DNA from: an uncultured Verrucomicrobiota bacterium
Lineage (GTDB): Bacteria; Verrucomicrobiota; Kiritimatiellia; RFP12; UBA1067
Length of the DNA: 5,662 nt
Direction of reading: 5' to 3'
Assembly: GCA_946628745.1 (NCBI GenBank)
Contig: CAMOXA010000106.1
Span: forward strand, 1 to 5,662
Positions 1-5,662 of this stretch are shown piece after piece. A program made the position numbers and the translations under genes. The notes under the pieces were generated by a model. The model was not told the DNA's origin, made no database searches, and worked only from the letters and a program-made list of their open reading frames with translations. The stretch's first letter is position 1, and the number at the start of each line of letters is the position of its first letter.

Positions 1-1682
1 TGCACCAGGCCGTCGAGGCGAAGGAGGGCGTGGAGATCGAGAAGGAGTCGCAGACGCTGGCGACGATCACCATCCAGAACTACTTCCGCCTCTACAAGAA
101 GCTCTCCGGCATGACGGGCACGGCCGAGACCGAGGCCCGCGAGTTCAAGGACATCTACAAGCTGGACGTCGTCTCGATACCGACAAACAAGCCGGTGAAC
201 CGCATAGACGGCAACGACCAGATATACCGTACCCAGCGTGAAAAGTTCAAGGCAATCATCGCTGATGTCGCCCGCCGCCACAAAAAAGGCCAGCCGATTC
301 TTCTGGGCACCGTGACAGTCGACACTTCGGAGATTCTTTCGAAGATGCTCAAGATGGCCCGGATCCCGCACGAAGTGCTGAACGCGAAAAACCATGCGCG
401 CGAGGCCGAAATCGTCGCTTTGGCGGGCATGAAGGGTTCCGTGACGATAGCGACCAACATGGCAGGCCGCGGCACGGACATCAAGCTCGGCGAAGGCGTG
501 ACCGAACTTGGCGGACTGCATGTCATCGGCTCCGAGCGGCACGAGTCGCGGCGAATCGACCGCCAGCTGCGCGGGCGCTGTTCGCGCCAGGGCGACCCCG
601 GCAGCTCCCAGTTCTTCATCTCGCTGGAAGACCAGCTCATGCGTCTTTTCGGTTCGCAGAGGATTGCCGGTCTCATGCAGCGTCTCGGCCTCAAGGAAGG
701 CGAGGTCATGGAGCACAAGTGGCTCAACCGTTCCGTCGAGACCGCCCAGCGCCGCGTCGAGCAGCAGCATTACGCGATACGCAAGCGCACGCTCGAGTAC
801 GACGACGTGATGAACAAGCAGCGCGCCATCGTCTACGAGCTTCGCGGCCGCATACTCAACGGCGACCAGGCGACAGTGCACGGACTCGTGCTCGACGTCA
901 TCAACGACCTCGTCCGCACCCAGTGCGACAGGTTCCTCTTCAGCGAGAAGGACGGGCAGATCGGCGATTTCCTCGCGTGGCTTGGCGTGACATTCCCGGT
1001 TACGGTAACCGAGGAGGAACTGAAGCCGCTTCTAGGCAAGCCCGTCGAAGCGGGCGATCTTGTGTATTCTCGCGTCGAGGAGGCCTACGAGTCGAAGTGC
1101 GCCGGCGAAGATCCCGACACGTTGCCTTTCATGGAGCGCGGGGTTTTTCTGAGCGTCATCGACCGCGAGTGGCAGGATTATCTGAGGGCGATGGACGATC
1201 TCAGGCACGGCGTGAACCTCAGGGCCTACGGCCAGCGCGACCCGCTGATCGAATACAAGAAAGAAGCCTTCGAAATGTTCGAGCAGCTGATGAACTCCAT
1301 AAAGACGAAGGTTGTCTCGAGCGAGTTCCGCAGCACCACGGCGGCGAACCTTCGCCGGATGTTCGCCGCGATGGAGGCGGCCAAGGCGCGTGCGCGCACG
1401 AACGAAAGCGCAATTTCGGTCGACGGCGACGCTTCGGCCGGCGAGCCCGCGCCCCGCGCCGCCGCGCCCGCGCCCGCTCCGGCGCCGGCGGCTCCTGCGG
1501 ACAACAGAAAGGCTGTCGCAGACGTCTTTGCGTCCATGATGTCCCGCCCCGCGCGCGTAGTGCAAGCGCCATTGCCGAATGGACTGCCCACGCCGCGCCA
1601 CGACGTGGTCGGGCGCAACGATCCGTGCCCGTGTGGGTCCGGCAAGAAGTACAAAAAATGCTGTGGGAGGAACATCGCATGA
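1..1682 (+). CDS. secA: Protein translocase subunit SecA, C-terminal part (5' end off window)
   Basis: SecA is the cytoplasmic ATPase that drives unfolded preproteins through the SecYEG channel. The frame is open from the left edge: bases 1-2 end a probable Leu codon, and codons from base 3 read HQAVEAKEG, a SecA hallmark, so the GTG at 30 is internal. About 559 residues are visible; against the ~900-residue E. coli protein, roughly the first 340 (Walker A, most of NBD1, preprotein cross-linking domain) are missing. Visible in order: SGMTGTAETEA (near 105-140), the NBD2 helicase motifs ATNMAGRGTDI (450-482) and HESRRIDRQLRGR ending in the variant CSRQGDPG (from 540), the long scaffold helix with RTLEYDDVMNKQR (near 786-824), the helical wing/two-helix finger region ending DDLRHGVNLRAYGQRDP (near 1194-1244), an Ala/Pro-rich linker, and the zinc site CPCGSGKKYKKCC. 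The short segment between GTDI and GLHVIG lacks the large E. coli insert. The last 4 bases overlap ispD. Identity is certain. Confidence 0.97.
   Translation, partial: HQAVEAKEGVEIEKESQTLATITIQNYFRLYKKLSGMTGTAETEAREFKDIYKLDVVSIPTNKPVNRIDGNDQIYRTQREKFKAIIADVARRHKKGQPILLGTVTVDTSEILSKMLKMARIPHEVLNAKNHAREAEIVALAGMKGSVTIATNMAGRGTDIKLGEGVTELGGLHVIGSERHESRRIDRQLRGRCSRQGDPGSSQFFISLEDQLMRLFGSQRIAGLMQRLGLKEGEVMEHKWLNRSVETAQRRVEQQHYAIRKRTLEYDDVMNKQRAIVYELRGRILNGDQATVHGLVLDVINDLVRTQCDRFLFSEKDGQIGDFLAWLGVTFPVTVTEEELKPLLGKPVEAGDLVYSRVEEAYESKCAGEDPDTLPFMERGVFLSVIDREWQDYLRAMDDLRHGVNLRAYGQRDPLIEYKKEAFEMFEQLMNSIKTKVVSSEFRSTTAANLRRMFAAMEAAKARARTNESAISVDGDASAGEPAPRAAAPAPAPAPAAPADNRKAVADVFASMMSRPARVVQAPLPNGLPTPRHDVVGRNDPCPCGSGKKYKKCCGRNIA
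1440..1511 (+). other. Ala/Pro-rich low-complexity linker in SecA
   Basis: These codons give a GEPAPRAAAP-type stretch followed by alternating Ala-Pro and then DNRK. The DNA is almost pure G and C. It lies between the folded scaffold/wing domains and the zinc-binding tail. SecA proteins generally carry a poorly conserved, flexible C-terminal linker here; the composition suggests a disordered tether. No catalytic role is implied. Confidence 0.8.
1626..1664 (+). other. SecA C-terminal zinc-binding site (CXCX8CC)
   Basis: The codons spell Cys-Pro-Cys, eight residues, then Cys-Cys, preceded by VGRNDP. This is the classical SecA metal-binding tail, which in E. coli has C-X-C-X8-C-H, binds zinc, and contacts SecB and ribosomes. 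All four cysteine ligands are present, with Cys rather than His as the fourth. Whether this organism has SecB cannot be told from the window. Confidence 0.9.
1665..1670 (+). promoter_or_regulatory. Shine-Dalgarno of ispD inside secA
   Basis: GGGAGG lies 8 bases before the ATG at 1679 and is formed by the Gly-Arg codons just after the SecA zinc site. It decides the ispD start: another in-frame ATG at 1658 would add seven residues (MLWEEHR) but has only a weak AAGAAG-like purine stretch in front. Confidence 0.75.
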
Positions 1683-2347
1683 CTACTGCAATAATTGTGG
1701 CCGCCGGCAAATCCGAGAGGATGGGGCCGGGAACAGACAAAGCGTTTCTCAGTCTTGTCAGCAAACCGGTTGTGGCGTGGTCGCTTTTGGCGTTCGAGCG
1801 TTGCCCCGACATCGACAAAATCGTGCTGGTCGTAAGGAAAGACCAGATTGTCGCGTCCAAAGCCGTCGTCAAGATGTTCGGGATATCGAAGATGCATGCG
1901 ATTGTCGCAGGCGGCCAGCGCCGGCAGGATTCCGTCCAGGCGGGTCTCGCCGCATGCGATCTCGACACGAGATTCGTCGTCATACACGACGGCGCGCGGC
2001 CTTGCGTCACGCCAGAGACGATATCCGAAGTGGCCAAGGCCGTAAGGCGCTTCAGCGCGGTCACTGTCGGCCGCCGCATCACCGATACGGTCAAGCGGAT
2101 CGTCAAAGGCTCGTTCATCGAGGGCACCGAGGACCGCGAAAAGCTGTGGGTCGTGCAGACCCCGCAGGCGTTTCTCATCAAGACGATCCGCGCGGCATAC
2201 AAGGCTCTCGGCAAGAAAGAGGTGACGGACGACTGCCAGGCCGTCGAACTTATTGGCGAGACGATAAAGATATTGGAGAACCGCCAGCCGAATTTCAAGA
2301 TAACCACGGTAGAGGATCTTCAAGTGGCCGGCGCGCTGCTAAAGTAA
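1679..2347 (+). CDS. ispD: 2-C-methyl-D-erythritol 4-phosphate cytidylyltransferase IspD
   Basis: The enzyme joins CTP and 2-C-methyl-D-erythritol 4-phosphate to give CDP-methylerythritol and pyrophosphate, the third step of the MEP isoprenoid pathway in the cytoplasm. The product has 222 residues, close to the family norm (E. coli 236). Key parts are visible: the nucleotide loop AAGKSERMG (8-16) with Arg14, Lys21 matching E. coli Lys27, GGQRRQDSV (78-86), HDGARPC (103-109) with the metal/CTP Asp104 and Arg107, TDTVKR (135-140), Arg153 matching the MEP-contacting Arg157 of the partner subunit, WVVQTPQAF (157-165), TDDCQAVE (183-190), and Lys207 in FKITTVEDL matching Lys213. No key residue is missing. 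The start overlaps the secA stop as ATGA and the metallophosphoesterase follows after one base, so it sits mid-operon. The first loop has Ser in place of the second Gly of AAGxGxRM, a tolerated variant. A plain sugar-phosphate nucleotidyltransferase is unlikely given the MEP-site residues. Confidence 0.95.
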   Translation: MTTAIIVAAGKSERMGPGTDKAFLSLVSKPVVAWSLLAFERCPDIDKIVLVVRKDQIVASKAVVKMFGISKMHAIVAGGQRRQDSVQAGLAACDLDTRFVVIHDGARPCVTPETISEVAKAVRRFSAVTVGRRITDTVKRIVKGSFIEGTEDREKLWVVQTPQAFLIKTIRAAYKALGKKEVTDDCQAVELIGETIKILENRQPNFKITTVEDLQVAGALLK

Positions 2348-2348
2348 C

Positions 2349-3080
2349 ATGGGTAGACTAATAGCGATATTAGGTGACATTCACGCGAATCTCGACGCTT
2401 TGAACGTCGTCCTTGACGATTGCCGGGAACAGGGAGTCACGGAATATCTCTGTACCGGCGACGTTGTCGGCTACTGTGCGTGTCCGCACGAATGTCTGGA
2501 AATCATCCGCAATCTCGGCTGCCCCGTCGTGAAGGGCAACCACGACCATTATGTGGCCTCGCAGCAGAGCCTGGAGGATTTCAACCCCCACGCCGCCGCG
2601 GGAGTCATGTGGACGCGCGGACAGTTGAACGGCGAAGAACTGGCGTATCTCAACGATTTGCCGTTCACCGTCACCAAAATGGGTTTGACGCTCGTGCATT
2701 CGACGATGGACCATCCGGAGAACTTTGGATACGTCTTCGACAACCAGCAGGCCGAGACCAACTTCATCCGGCAGAAGACGCCGATATGCTTCCACGGGCA
2801 CACGCACTGTCCGATGATATACGAGAAGCAGATGGCCGGCGTATACCGCATCGACCCGCAGGATGTCGTTTTGAGAGCCGGGCGCAAGTACTTCATCAAC
2901 GTCGGTTCTGTCGGGCAGCCGCGCGACGGCGACCCGAGGGCTACATACGTGATATACGAGCCGCTGTCGAGGAAGGTCGTCTACAGAAGGCTGAACTACG
3001 ATATCGCCGCCGCGCAGGCGAGGATTCGCGAAGCGGGGCTGCCGGAAAGACTGGCCGAGCGGCTTTCGTACGGGCAGTAG
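2349..3080 (+). CDS. Calcineurin-like metallophosphoesterase, function unknown
   Basis: The 243-residue product has the full dinuclear-metal phosphoesterase core: GDIHAN (9-14; Asp10, His12), GDVVGY (37-42; Asp38), GNHD (63-66; Asn64, His65), a metal-binding His in LVHST (115-119; His117), and GHTH (150-153), followed by INVGSVGQPRDGDPRA (183-198). The ending resembles the small YfcE/ApaH-like proteins, which include phosphodiesterases and dinucleoside tetraphosphatases, so the substrate cannot be read from sequence. No signal peptide or membrane segment is seen, so it should be cytoplasmic. Eight cysteines are present, several next to the metal loops (CTGDVVGYCACPHEC), which I find unusual. 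The ATG is the first start after an in-frame stop at 2340-2342, lies one base after the ispD stop and lacks a clear Shine-Dalgarno, so translation probably depends on coupling to ispD. It is not LpxH: the motifs and length differ. Confidence 0.88.
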   Translation: MGRLIAILGDIHANLDALNVVLDDCREQGVTEYLCTGDVVGYCACPHECLEIIRNLGCPVVKGNHDHYVASQQSLEDFNPHAAAGVMWTRGQLNGEELAYLNDLPFTVTKMGLTLVHSTMDHPENFGYVFDNQQAETNFIRQKTPICFHGHTHCPMIYEKQMAGVYRIDPQDVVLRAGRKYFINVGSVGQPRDGDPRATYVIYEPLSRKVVYRRLNYDIAAAQARIREAGLPERLAERLSYGQ

Positions 3081-3081
3081 A

Positions 3082-3107
3082 CCCGCGTTCGCCGCTGGTG
3101 CGGCGGG
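3082..3107 (+). other. GC hairpin between metallophosphoesterase and gyrB
   Basis: CGCCGC (3090-3095) pairs perfectly with GCGGCG (3100-3105) around a TGGT loop, extendable by two G-U pairs. A competing pairing joins CCCGC (3082-3086) to GCGGG (3103-3107) and excludes the first. No T-run follows directly (only TTT at 3118-3120), so it is not a canonical intrinsic terminator. It could be a weak or factor-assisted terminator, a transcript-stabilising stem, or chance in GC-rich DNA. Confidence 0.4.
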
Positions 3108-3110
3108 ACG

Positions 3111-3128
3111 AAACAAGTTTAATCATAT
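3111..3128 (+). promoter_or_regulatory. AT-rich leader before gyrB (possible promoter element)
   Basis: Fifteen of these 18 bases are A or T, in sharp contrast to the surrounding GC-rich DNA. TTTAAT (3118-3123) could serve as a -10-like box, but no TTGACA-like -35 is seen about 17 bases upstream. The stretch also holds the small inverted repeat AAAC-AA-GTTT. It may simply keep the gyrB ribosome-binding region unstructured. A promoter is possible but not shown. Confidence 0.25.
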
Positions 3129-3129
3129 C

Positions 3130-3135
3130 GAGGTG
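3130..3135 (+). promoter_or_regulatory. Shine-Dalgarno of gyrB
   Basis: GAGGTG lies 5 bases before the ATG at 3141. An in-frame stop (TAA at 3120-3122) precedes it with no other start between, which fixes the gyrB start. Confidence 0.75.
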
Positions 3136-3140
3136 TCAAC

Positions 3141-5348
3141 ATGTCAGAAGCTCAAGAGAGCAATTACAACGCAGAGAACATTCAGGTCCTGGAGGGGATG
3201 GAGGCCGTCAGAAAGCGTCCCGCCATGTACATAGGCGACACGGGCGAGCGGGGCTACCACCACTTGGTCTACGAGGTCGTCGACAACTCCATCGACGAAG
3301 CTCTCGCAGGGTATTGTTCGATGATCGACGTCATAATCAATCCCGACGGTTCTCTCACCGTCAAGGACAACGGCCGCGGCATCCCTGTGGACATGCACCC
3401 GACCCAGCACAAGCCGGCGATCGAGGTCGTGCTCACCATACTCCACGCGGGCGGAAAGTTCGACGGTTCCAACTACAAAGTCTCGGGTGGTCTGCACGGC
3501 GTCGGCGTCAGCTGCGTGAACGCGCTTTCGGACTGGATGAAGGTCGAGGTCAAGCGCGGCGGCAGAATCCACAGAATCGAGTTTTCGCGCGGACATGTCA
3601 CTAAGCCTCTCGAAGTCGTCGGCGAGTGCGGCGACGAGACGGGGACGACGGTCACATTCTTCCCCGACCATACGATTTTTTCGTGCCACGCCTTCAAGTG
3701 GGAAATCCTCACGGCGCGTCTTCGCGAGCTGGCGTTTCTGAACAAAGGCGTGACGATACATTTTCGCGACGACGAGGGGGAGTCTCGCCACGAGGAGACG
3801 TTCCGCTACGACGGCGGGATCGACGAATTCGTCGAATACCTCAATCAGAACAAGAAGCCTCTGTCGCAAGTAATCCATTTTGAGGGCGCGAAGGAGGGTA
3901 CGACCGGCATGGTCCAGGCCGAGGTCAGCCTGCAGTACACCGACGGCTACTCGACGCTTGAGCAGACCTATTGCAACAACATCCATACAATCGAAGGCGG
4001 CACGCATCTTTCAGGCTTTCGCAGGGCTCTGACGGCCACCATCAAGAAGTACGGGCTGGACAACAAGCTTCTCAAGGAGAAGGAATTCAATTCCCTTAGC
4101 GGCGACGACATGCGCGAAGGTCTCACTGTCGTCGTTTCCGTAAAGGTCCCCCAGCCACAGTTCGAGGGCCAGACGAAAACGAAGCTCGGCAACGGCGAGG
4201 TCGACGGGATAGTCGGCTCTATCGTGAGCGACAGGCTGATGACGTATTTTGAAGAGAACCCCTCCGTCGCCAAAGTGATAATAGAGAAGACGCTTCTGGC
4301 GGCGCGTGCGCGGGAAGCCGCGCGGATGGCGCGCGAATCGACCAGGCGCAAGGGTGTCATGGACGGGCTGTCGCTGCCCGGCAAGCTCCGCGACTGCTCC
4401 GAGCGCGATCCAGCCAAGACTGAACTCTACCTCGTGGAGGGAGACTCCGCCGGCGGTTCGGCCCAAACCGGACGCGACCGCGCCACCCAGGCCATACTGC
4501 CGCTGCGCGGCAAGGTTTTGAACGTCGAGAAGGCGCGCATAGACAGAATGCTCGCCAATGCCGAAATCAGGACGCTCATAACGGCGATCGGCTGCGGATT
4601 CGGCGAAGAGTGGGACATCTCAAAGGCGCGCTACCACAAGATTGTCATCATGACCGATGCCGATGTCGACGGCGCGCACATACGCACTCTGCTTTTGACT
4701 TTCTTCTACCGCAAGATGCCGGAACTTATCGAGCGCGGCTATGTGTACTTGGCCCAGCCGCCGCTCTACAAAGTCGAACGCAAGAAAAAGATCGAATACG
4801 TTCTTACCGACGGCGAACTTACCCAGAGGCTGCTGACGCTAGGGCTTGACGACTGCGAAGTCAAGGCGAAAGACGGCTCCGTCATGGACAAGGACCGCGC
4901 GAAGGCGCTCATGACGCTTTTGGCCGAGATCGAGACGACCGCCAAAATGGTTGAGGAGCGCGGATTCAACCCCGAAGAGCTTGTCGCCGCCGAGGGGACC
5001 GCCGGCTCGGGAGCGTCAATGCTCAAGAAGGAGTTCTCGTCGCTTTCCTCCTACGGCTACACGCCTTCGGACTGGTTCGGCGGAGAACTGAAGAAGCTCC
5101 TCGACGATGTGCGCGCTCACGGCAAGGTCGGTCTTTCGATCTACCGCTTCAAAGGTCTTGGCGAGATGGATGCGGATGAACTTTTCGACACTACGATGAA
5201 TCCTGAAAAACGCCACATGCTGAGAGTCAAACTCTCGGACGCGGTAGCAGCCGACAGGATGTTCTCGCTGTTGATGGGCGATGAAGTGGAGCCGCGTCGC
5301 AAGTTCATCGAAGACAACGCGTTGAACGTCCGCAATCTGGACTTCTAG
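3141..5348 (+). CDS. gyrB: DNA gyrase subunit B (complete)
   Basis: GyrB is the ATPase half of gyrase (A2B2), which introduces negative supercoils into DNA. The 735-residue product is complete. The GHKL ATPase site shows EVVDNSIDEA (45-54; catalytic Glu45, Mg-binding Asn49), DNGRGIP (76-82; Asp76), GGKF (104-107) and SGGLHGVGVS (115-124). Arg139 matches the novobiocin-contacting Arg136 of E. coli. The transducer domain holds the ATP-sensing loop QTKTKLGN (344-351; Lys346). The TOPRIM domain has EGDSAGG (433-439; Glu433) and TDADVDGAH (505-513; Asp506, Asp508, Asp510), all metal ligands present. The tail has YRFKGLGEM (668-676) and GDEVEPRRKFIEDNAL (713-728). Positions 435 (Asp) and 456 (Arg) match E. 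coli Asp426 and Lys447, sites linked to quinolone response; Arg at the latter is a natural variant. About 97 residues exceed the B. subtilis type because of an insert between QPPLYK (539-544) and YRFKGLGEM. QTKTKLGN favours GyrB over ParE. gyrA is not in the window. Confidence 0.97.
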   Translation: MSEAQESNYNAENIQVLEGMEAVRKRPAMYIGDTGERGYHHLVYEVVDNSIDEALAGYCSMIDVIINPDGSLTVKDNGRGIPVDMHPTQHKPAIEVVLTILHAGGKFDGSNYKVSGGLHGVGVSCVNALSDWMKVEVKRGGRIHRIEFSRGHVTKPLEVVGECGDETGTTVTFFPDHTIFSCHAFKWEILTARLRELAFLNKGVTIHFRDDEGESRHEETFRYDGGIDEFVEYLNQNKKPLSQVIHFEGAKEGTTGMVQAEVSLQYTDGYSTLEQTYCNNIHTIEGGTHLSGFRRALTATIKKYGLDNKLLKEKEFNSLSGDDMREGLTVVVSVKVPQPQFEGQTKTKLGNGEVDGIVGSIVSDRLMTYFEENPSVAKVIIEKTLLAARAREAARMARESTRRKGVMDGLSLPGKLRDCSERDPAKTELYLVEGDSAGGSAQTGRDRATQAILPLRGKVLNVEKARIDRMLANAEIRTLITAIGCGFGEEWDISKARYHKIVIMTDADVDGAHIRTLLLTFFYRKMPELIERGYVYLAQPPLYKVERKKKIEYVLTDGELTQRLLTLGLDDCEVKAKDGSVMDKDRAKALMTLLAEIETTAKMVEERGFNPEELVAAEGTAGSGASMLKKEFSSLSSYGYTPSDWFGGELKKLLDDVRAHGKVGLSIYRFKGLGEMDADELFDTTMNPEKRHMLRVKLSDAVAADRMFSLLMGDEVEPRRKFIEDNALNVRNLDF
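4821..5135 (+). other. GyrB TOPRIM-region insert of intermediate length
   Basis: Roughly residues 561-665 of GyrB, between the QPPLYK strand and the YRFKGLGEM motif, form a segment mostly absent from B. subtilis-type GyrB and shorter than the ~170-residue insert of E. coli GyrB. It starts with a helical, charged stretch (AKALMTLLAEIETTAKMVEERGF) comparable to the start of the E. coli insert, then a Gly/Ser-rich part and an aromatic SSYGYTPSDWFGGEL segment. In E. coli the insert helps couple the subunits and bind DNA; that role here is inferred. Borders are approximate. Confidence 0.6.
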
Positions 5349-5358
5349 CCGATTCGCC

Positions 5359-5364
5359 GGGAGG
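5359..5364 (+). promoter_or_regulatory. Shine-Dalgarno of the lpxI-like gene
   Basis: GGGAGG lies 10 bases before the ATG at 5375, inside the 26-base gap after gyrB. The gap shows no terminator-like hairpin with a T-run, so gyrB and the next gene are likely co-transcribed. Confidence 0.65.
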
Positions 5365-5374
5365 TCGCCCCAGT

Positions 5375-5662
5375 ATGGATAAACTCATAGTCATAGCAGG
5401 CAGCGGGGCGTATCCGAGGCTGATTGTGGAAGGCGCGAAAAAGGCCGGCGTCGGACAGGTCGACGTCGTGGCCATCAAGAGTTCGACCGGCCGCGCGACA
5501 TGGAAGGCCGCCGACAATGTCCATTGGATAACCATTGGCGGAATCGCGGCGGGAATACGCTGGGTCGGGGCGAACGGATACGAAGGCGCGATTCTCGCCG
5601 GACAGGTGAATCCACTTTCGCTTTTCCGGGGACGCTTCGACGACGAGGTCAAGAGCTGGCTC
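5375..5662 (+). CDS. lpxI: LpxI-like UDP-2,3-diacylglucosamine hydrolase, N-terminal part (3' end off window)
   Basis: LpxI (DUF1009 family) cleaves UDP-2,3-diacylglucosamine to lipid X and UMP, the fourth step of lipid A synthesis at the inner membrane, replacing the unrelated LpxH in many bacteria. The visible 96 codons run open to the edge, about a third of the usual ~270-280 residues. They show the family's N-terminal features: a hydrophobic strand with a Gly-rich turn, LIVIAGSGAYPRL (4-16), a second strand VDVVAIK (29-35), the ITIGGIAAGIRWVGANGY helix region (52-69), and AGQVNPLSLF (75-84), comparable to the AGxVxxxxL motif that closes this domain. The catalytic metal-binding C-terminal domain is outside the window, so activity cannot be judged. 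The start is the first ATG after gyrB with a good Shine-Dalgarno. lpxI more often sits with lpxA/lpxB/fabZ; its place after gyrB is unusual to me. A degenerate or diverged DUF1009 member cannot be excluded. Confidence 0.8.
   Translation, partial: MDKLIVIAGSGAYPRLIVEGAKKAGVGQVDVVAIKSSTGRATWKAADNVHWITIGGIAAGIRWVGANGYEGAILAGQVNPLSLFRGRFDDEVKSWL

Noticed and set aside
719..1678. Long open frame upstream of and in frame with ispD, seeming to give a 542-residue fusion.
   Set aside because: It is an Arg/Ala-rich second frame of secA with no recognisable domain; IspD homology begins only at the ATG at 1679, which has its own Shine-Dalgarno.
30..1682. secA starting at the GTG at 30.
   Set aside because: The frame is open to the left edge and the residues before it (HQAVEAKEG) are conserved SecA sequence, so the gene continues off the window.
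1219..2323. Two long overlapping minus-strand open frames (over 360 codons each) across the end of secA and ispD.
   Set aside because: Composition is typical of antisense frames in GC-rich genes, no domain is visible, and both lie fully opposite well-identified genes.
2349..3080. The metallophosphoesterase as LpxH, since a lipid A gene is nearby.
   Set aside because: It has GDIHAN and the ending NVGSVGQPRDGDPRA of YfcE/ApaH-like proteins, not the ADLHL/GDLFE/GNRD pattern of LpxH; the LpxI-like gene would already fill that step.
3082..3120. Canonical rho-independent terminator after the metallophosphoesterase.
   Set aside because: The stem is short and no T-run follows directly; only three T occur about 12 bases later.
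2420..3604. A 394-codon plus-strand open frame spanning the metallophosphoesterase and the start of gyrB.
   Set aside because: The translation is Arg-rich with no motif and it is out of frame with two clear genes; it is a GC-driven shadow.
3144..4007. A 287-codon minus-strand open frame opposite gyrB.
   Set aside because: It is a mirror of gyrB codon usage with no recognisable protein features.
3141..5348. gyrB as parE (topoisomerase IV subunit).
   Set aside because: QTKTKLGN is the GyrB form of the ATP-sensing loop, whereas ParE usually has QTKERL or similar, and the TOPRIM insert fits GyrB.

Overview
The window is a compact, single-strand (+) stretch of bacterial housekeeping genes. It looks chromosomal, is GC-rich and has almost no spare DNA. 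The order is: 3' part of secA (preprotein translocase ATPase, cut by the left edge), ispD (MEP-pathway cytidylyltransferase), an uncharacterised calcineurin-like metallophosphoesterase, gyrB (complete DNA gyrase subunit B), and the 5' part of an lpxI-like gene (UDP-2,3-diacylglucosamine hydrolase for lipid A, cut by the right edge).

Organism: a GC-rich diderm bacterium. An LpxI homologue implies lipid A and hence an outer membrane, and IspD implies the MEP isoprenoid route. In SecA the last helicase motif reads RGRCSRQGDPG instead of the common RGRSGRQGD. A Cys at this place is what I recall from Chlamydiae (RCARLGDPG) and relatives, so a member of the Planctomycetes-Verrucomicrobia-Chlamydiae superphylum (Verrucomicrobia, Lentisphaerae or Kiritimatiellae-like) is my best guess. 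This is inference from remembered sequences, not a search result.

Layout: 1-1682 secA; 1679-2347 ispD, overlapping secA by 4 bases (ATGA) with its Shine-Dalgarno inside the last secA codons; 2349-3080 metallophosphoesterase, one base after the ispD stop and without a visible Shine-Dalgarno; 3081-3140 the largest gap, with a GC hairpin followed by an AT-rich leader; 3141-5348 gyrB; 5349-5374 short gap with a Shine-Dalgarno; 5375-5662 lpxI-like. There is no gene-free stretch over 300 bases, and I saw no tRNA, rRNA, CRISPR array, insertion sequence or att site.

The first three genes almost certainly share a transcript and are translationally linked. gyrB and lpxI form a second tight pair, which may be read through from upstream or may start in the 60-base gap. 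The products serve protein export, isoprenoid precursors, DNA supercoiling and outer-membrane lipid synthesis. They are not one pathway but a growth-linked housekeeping cluster. I found no convincing new biological system. The points most worth a second look are the Cys-rich metallophosphoesterase, the intermediate-length GyrB insert, and the unusual gene neighbourhood of lpxI.
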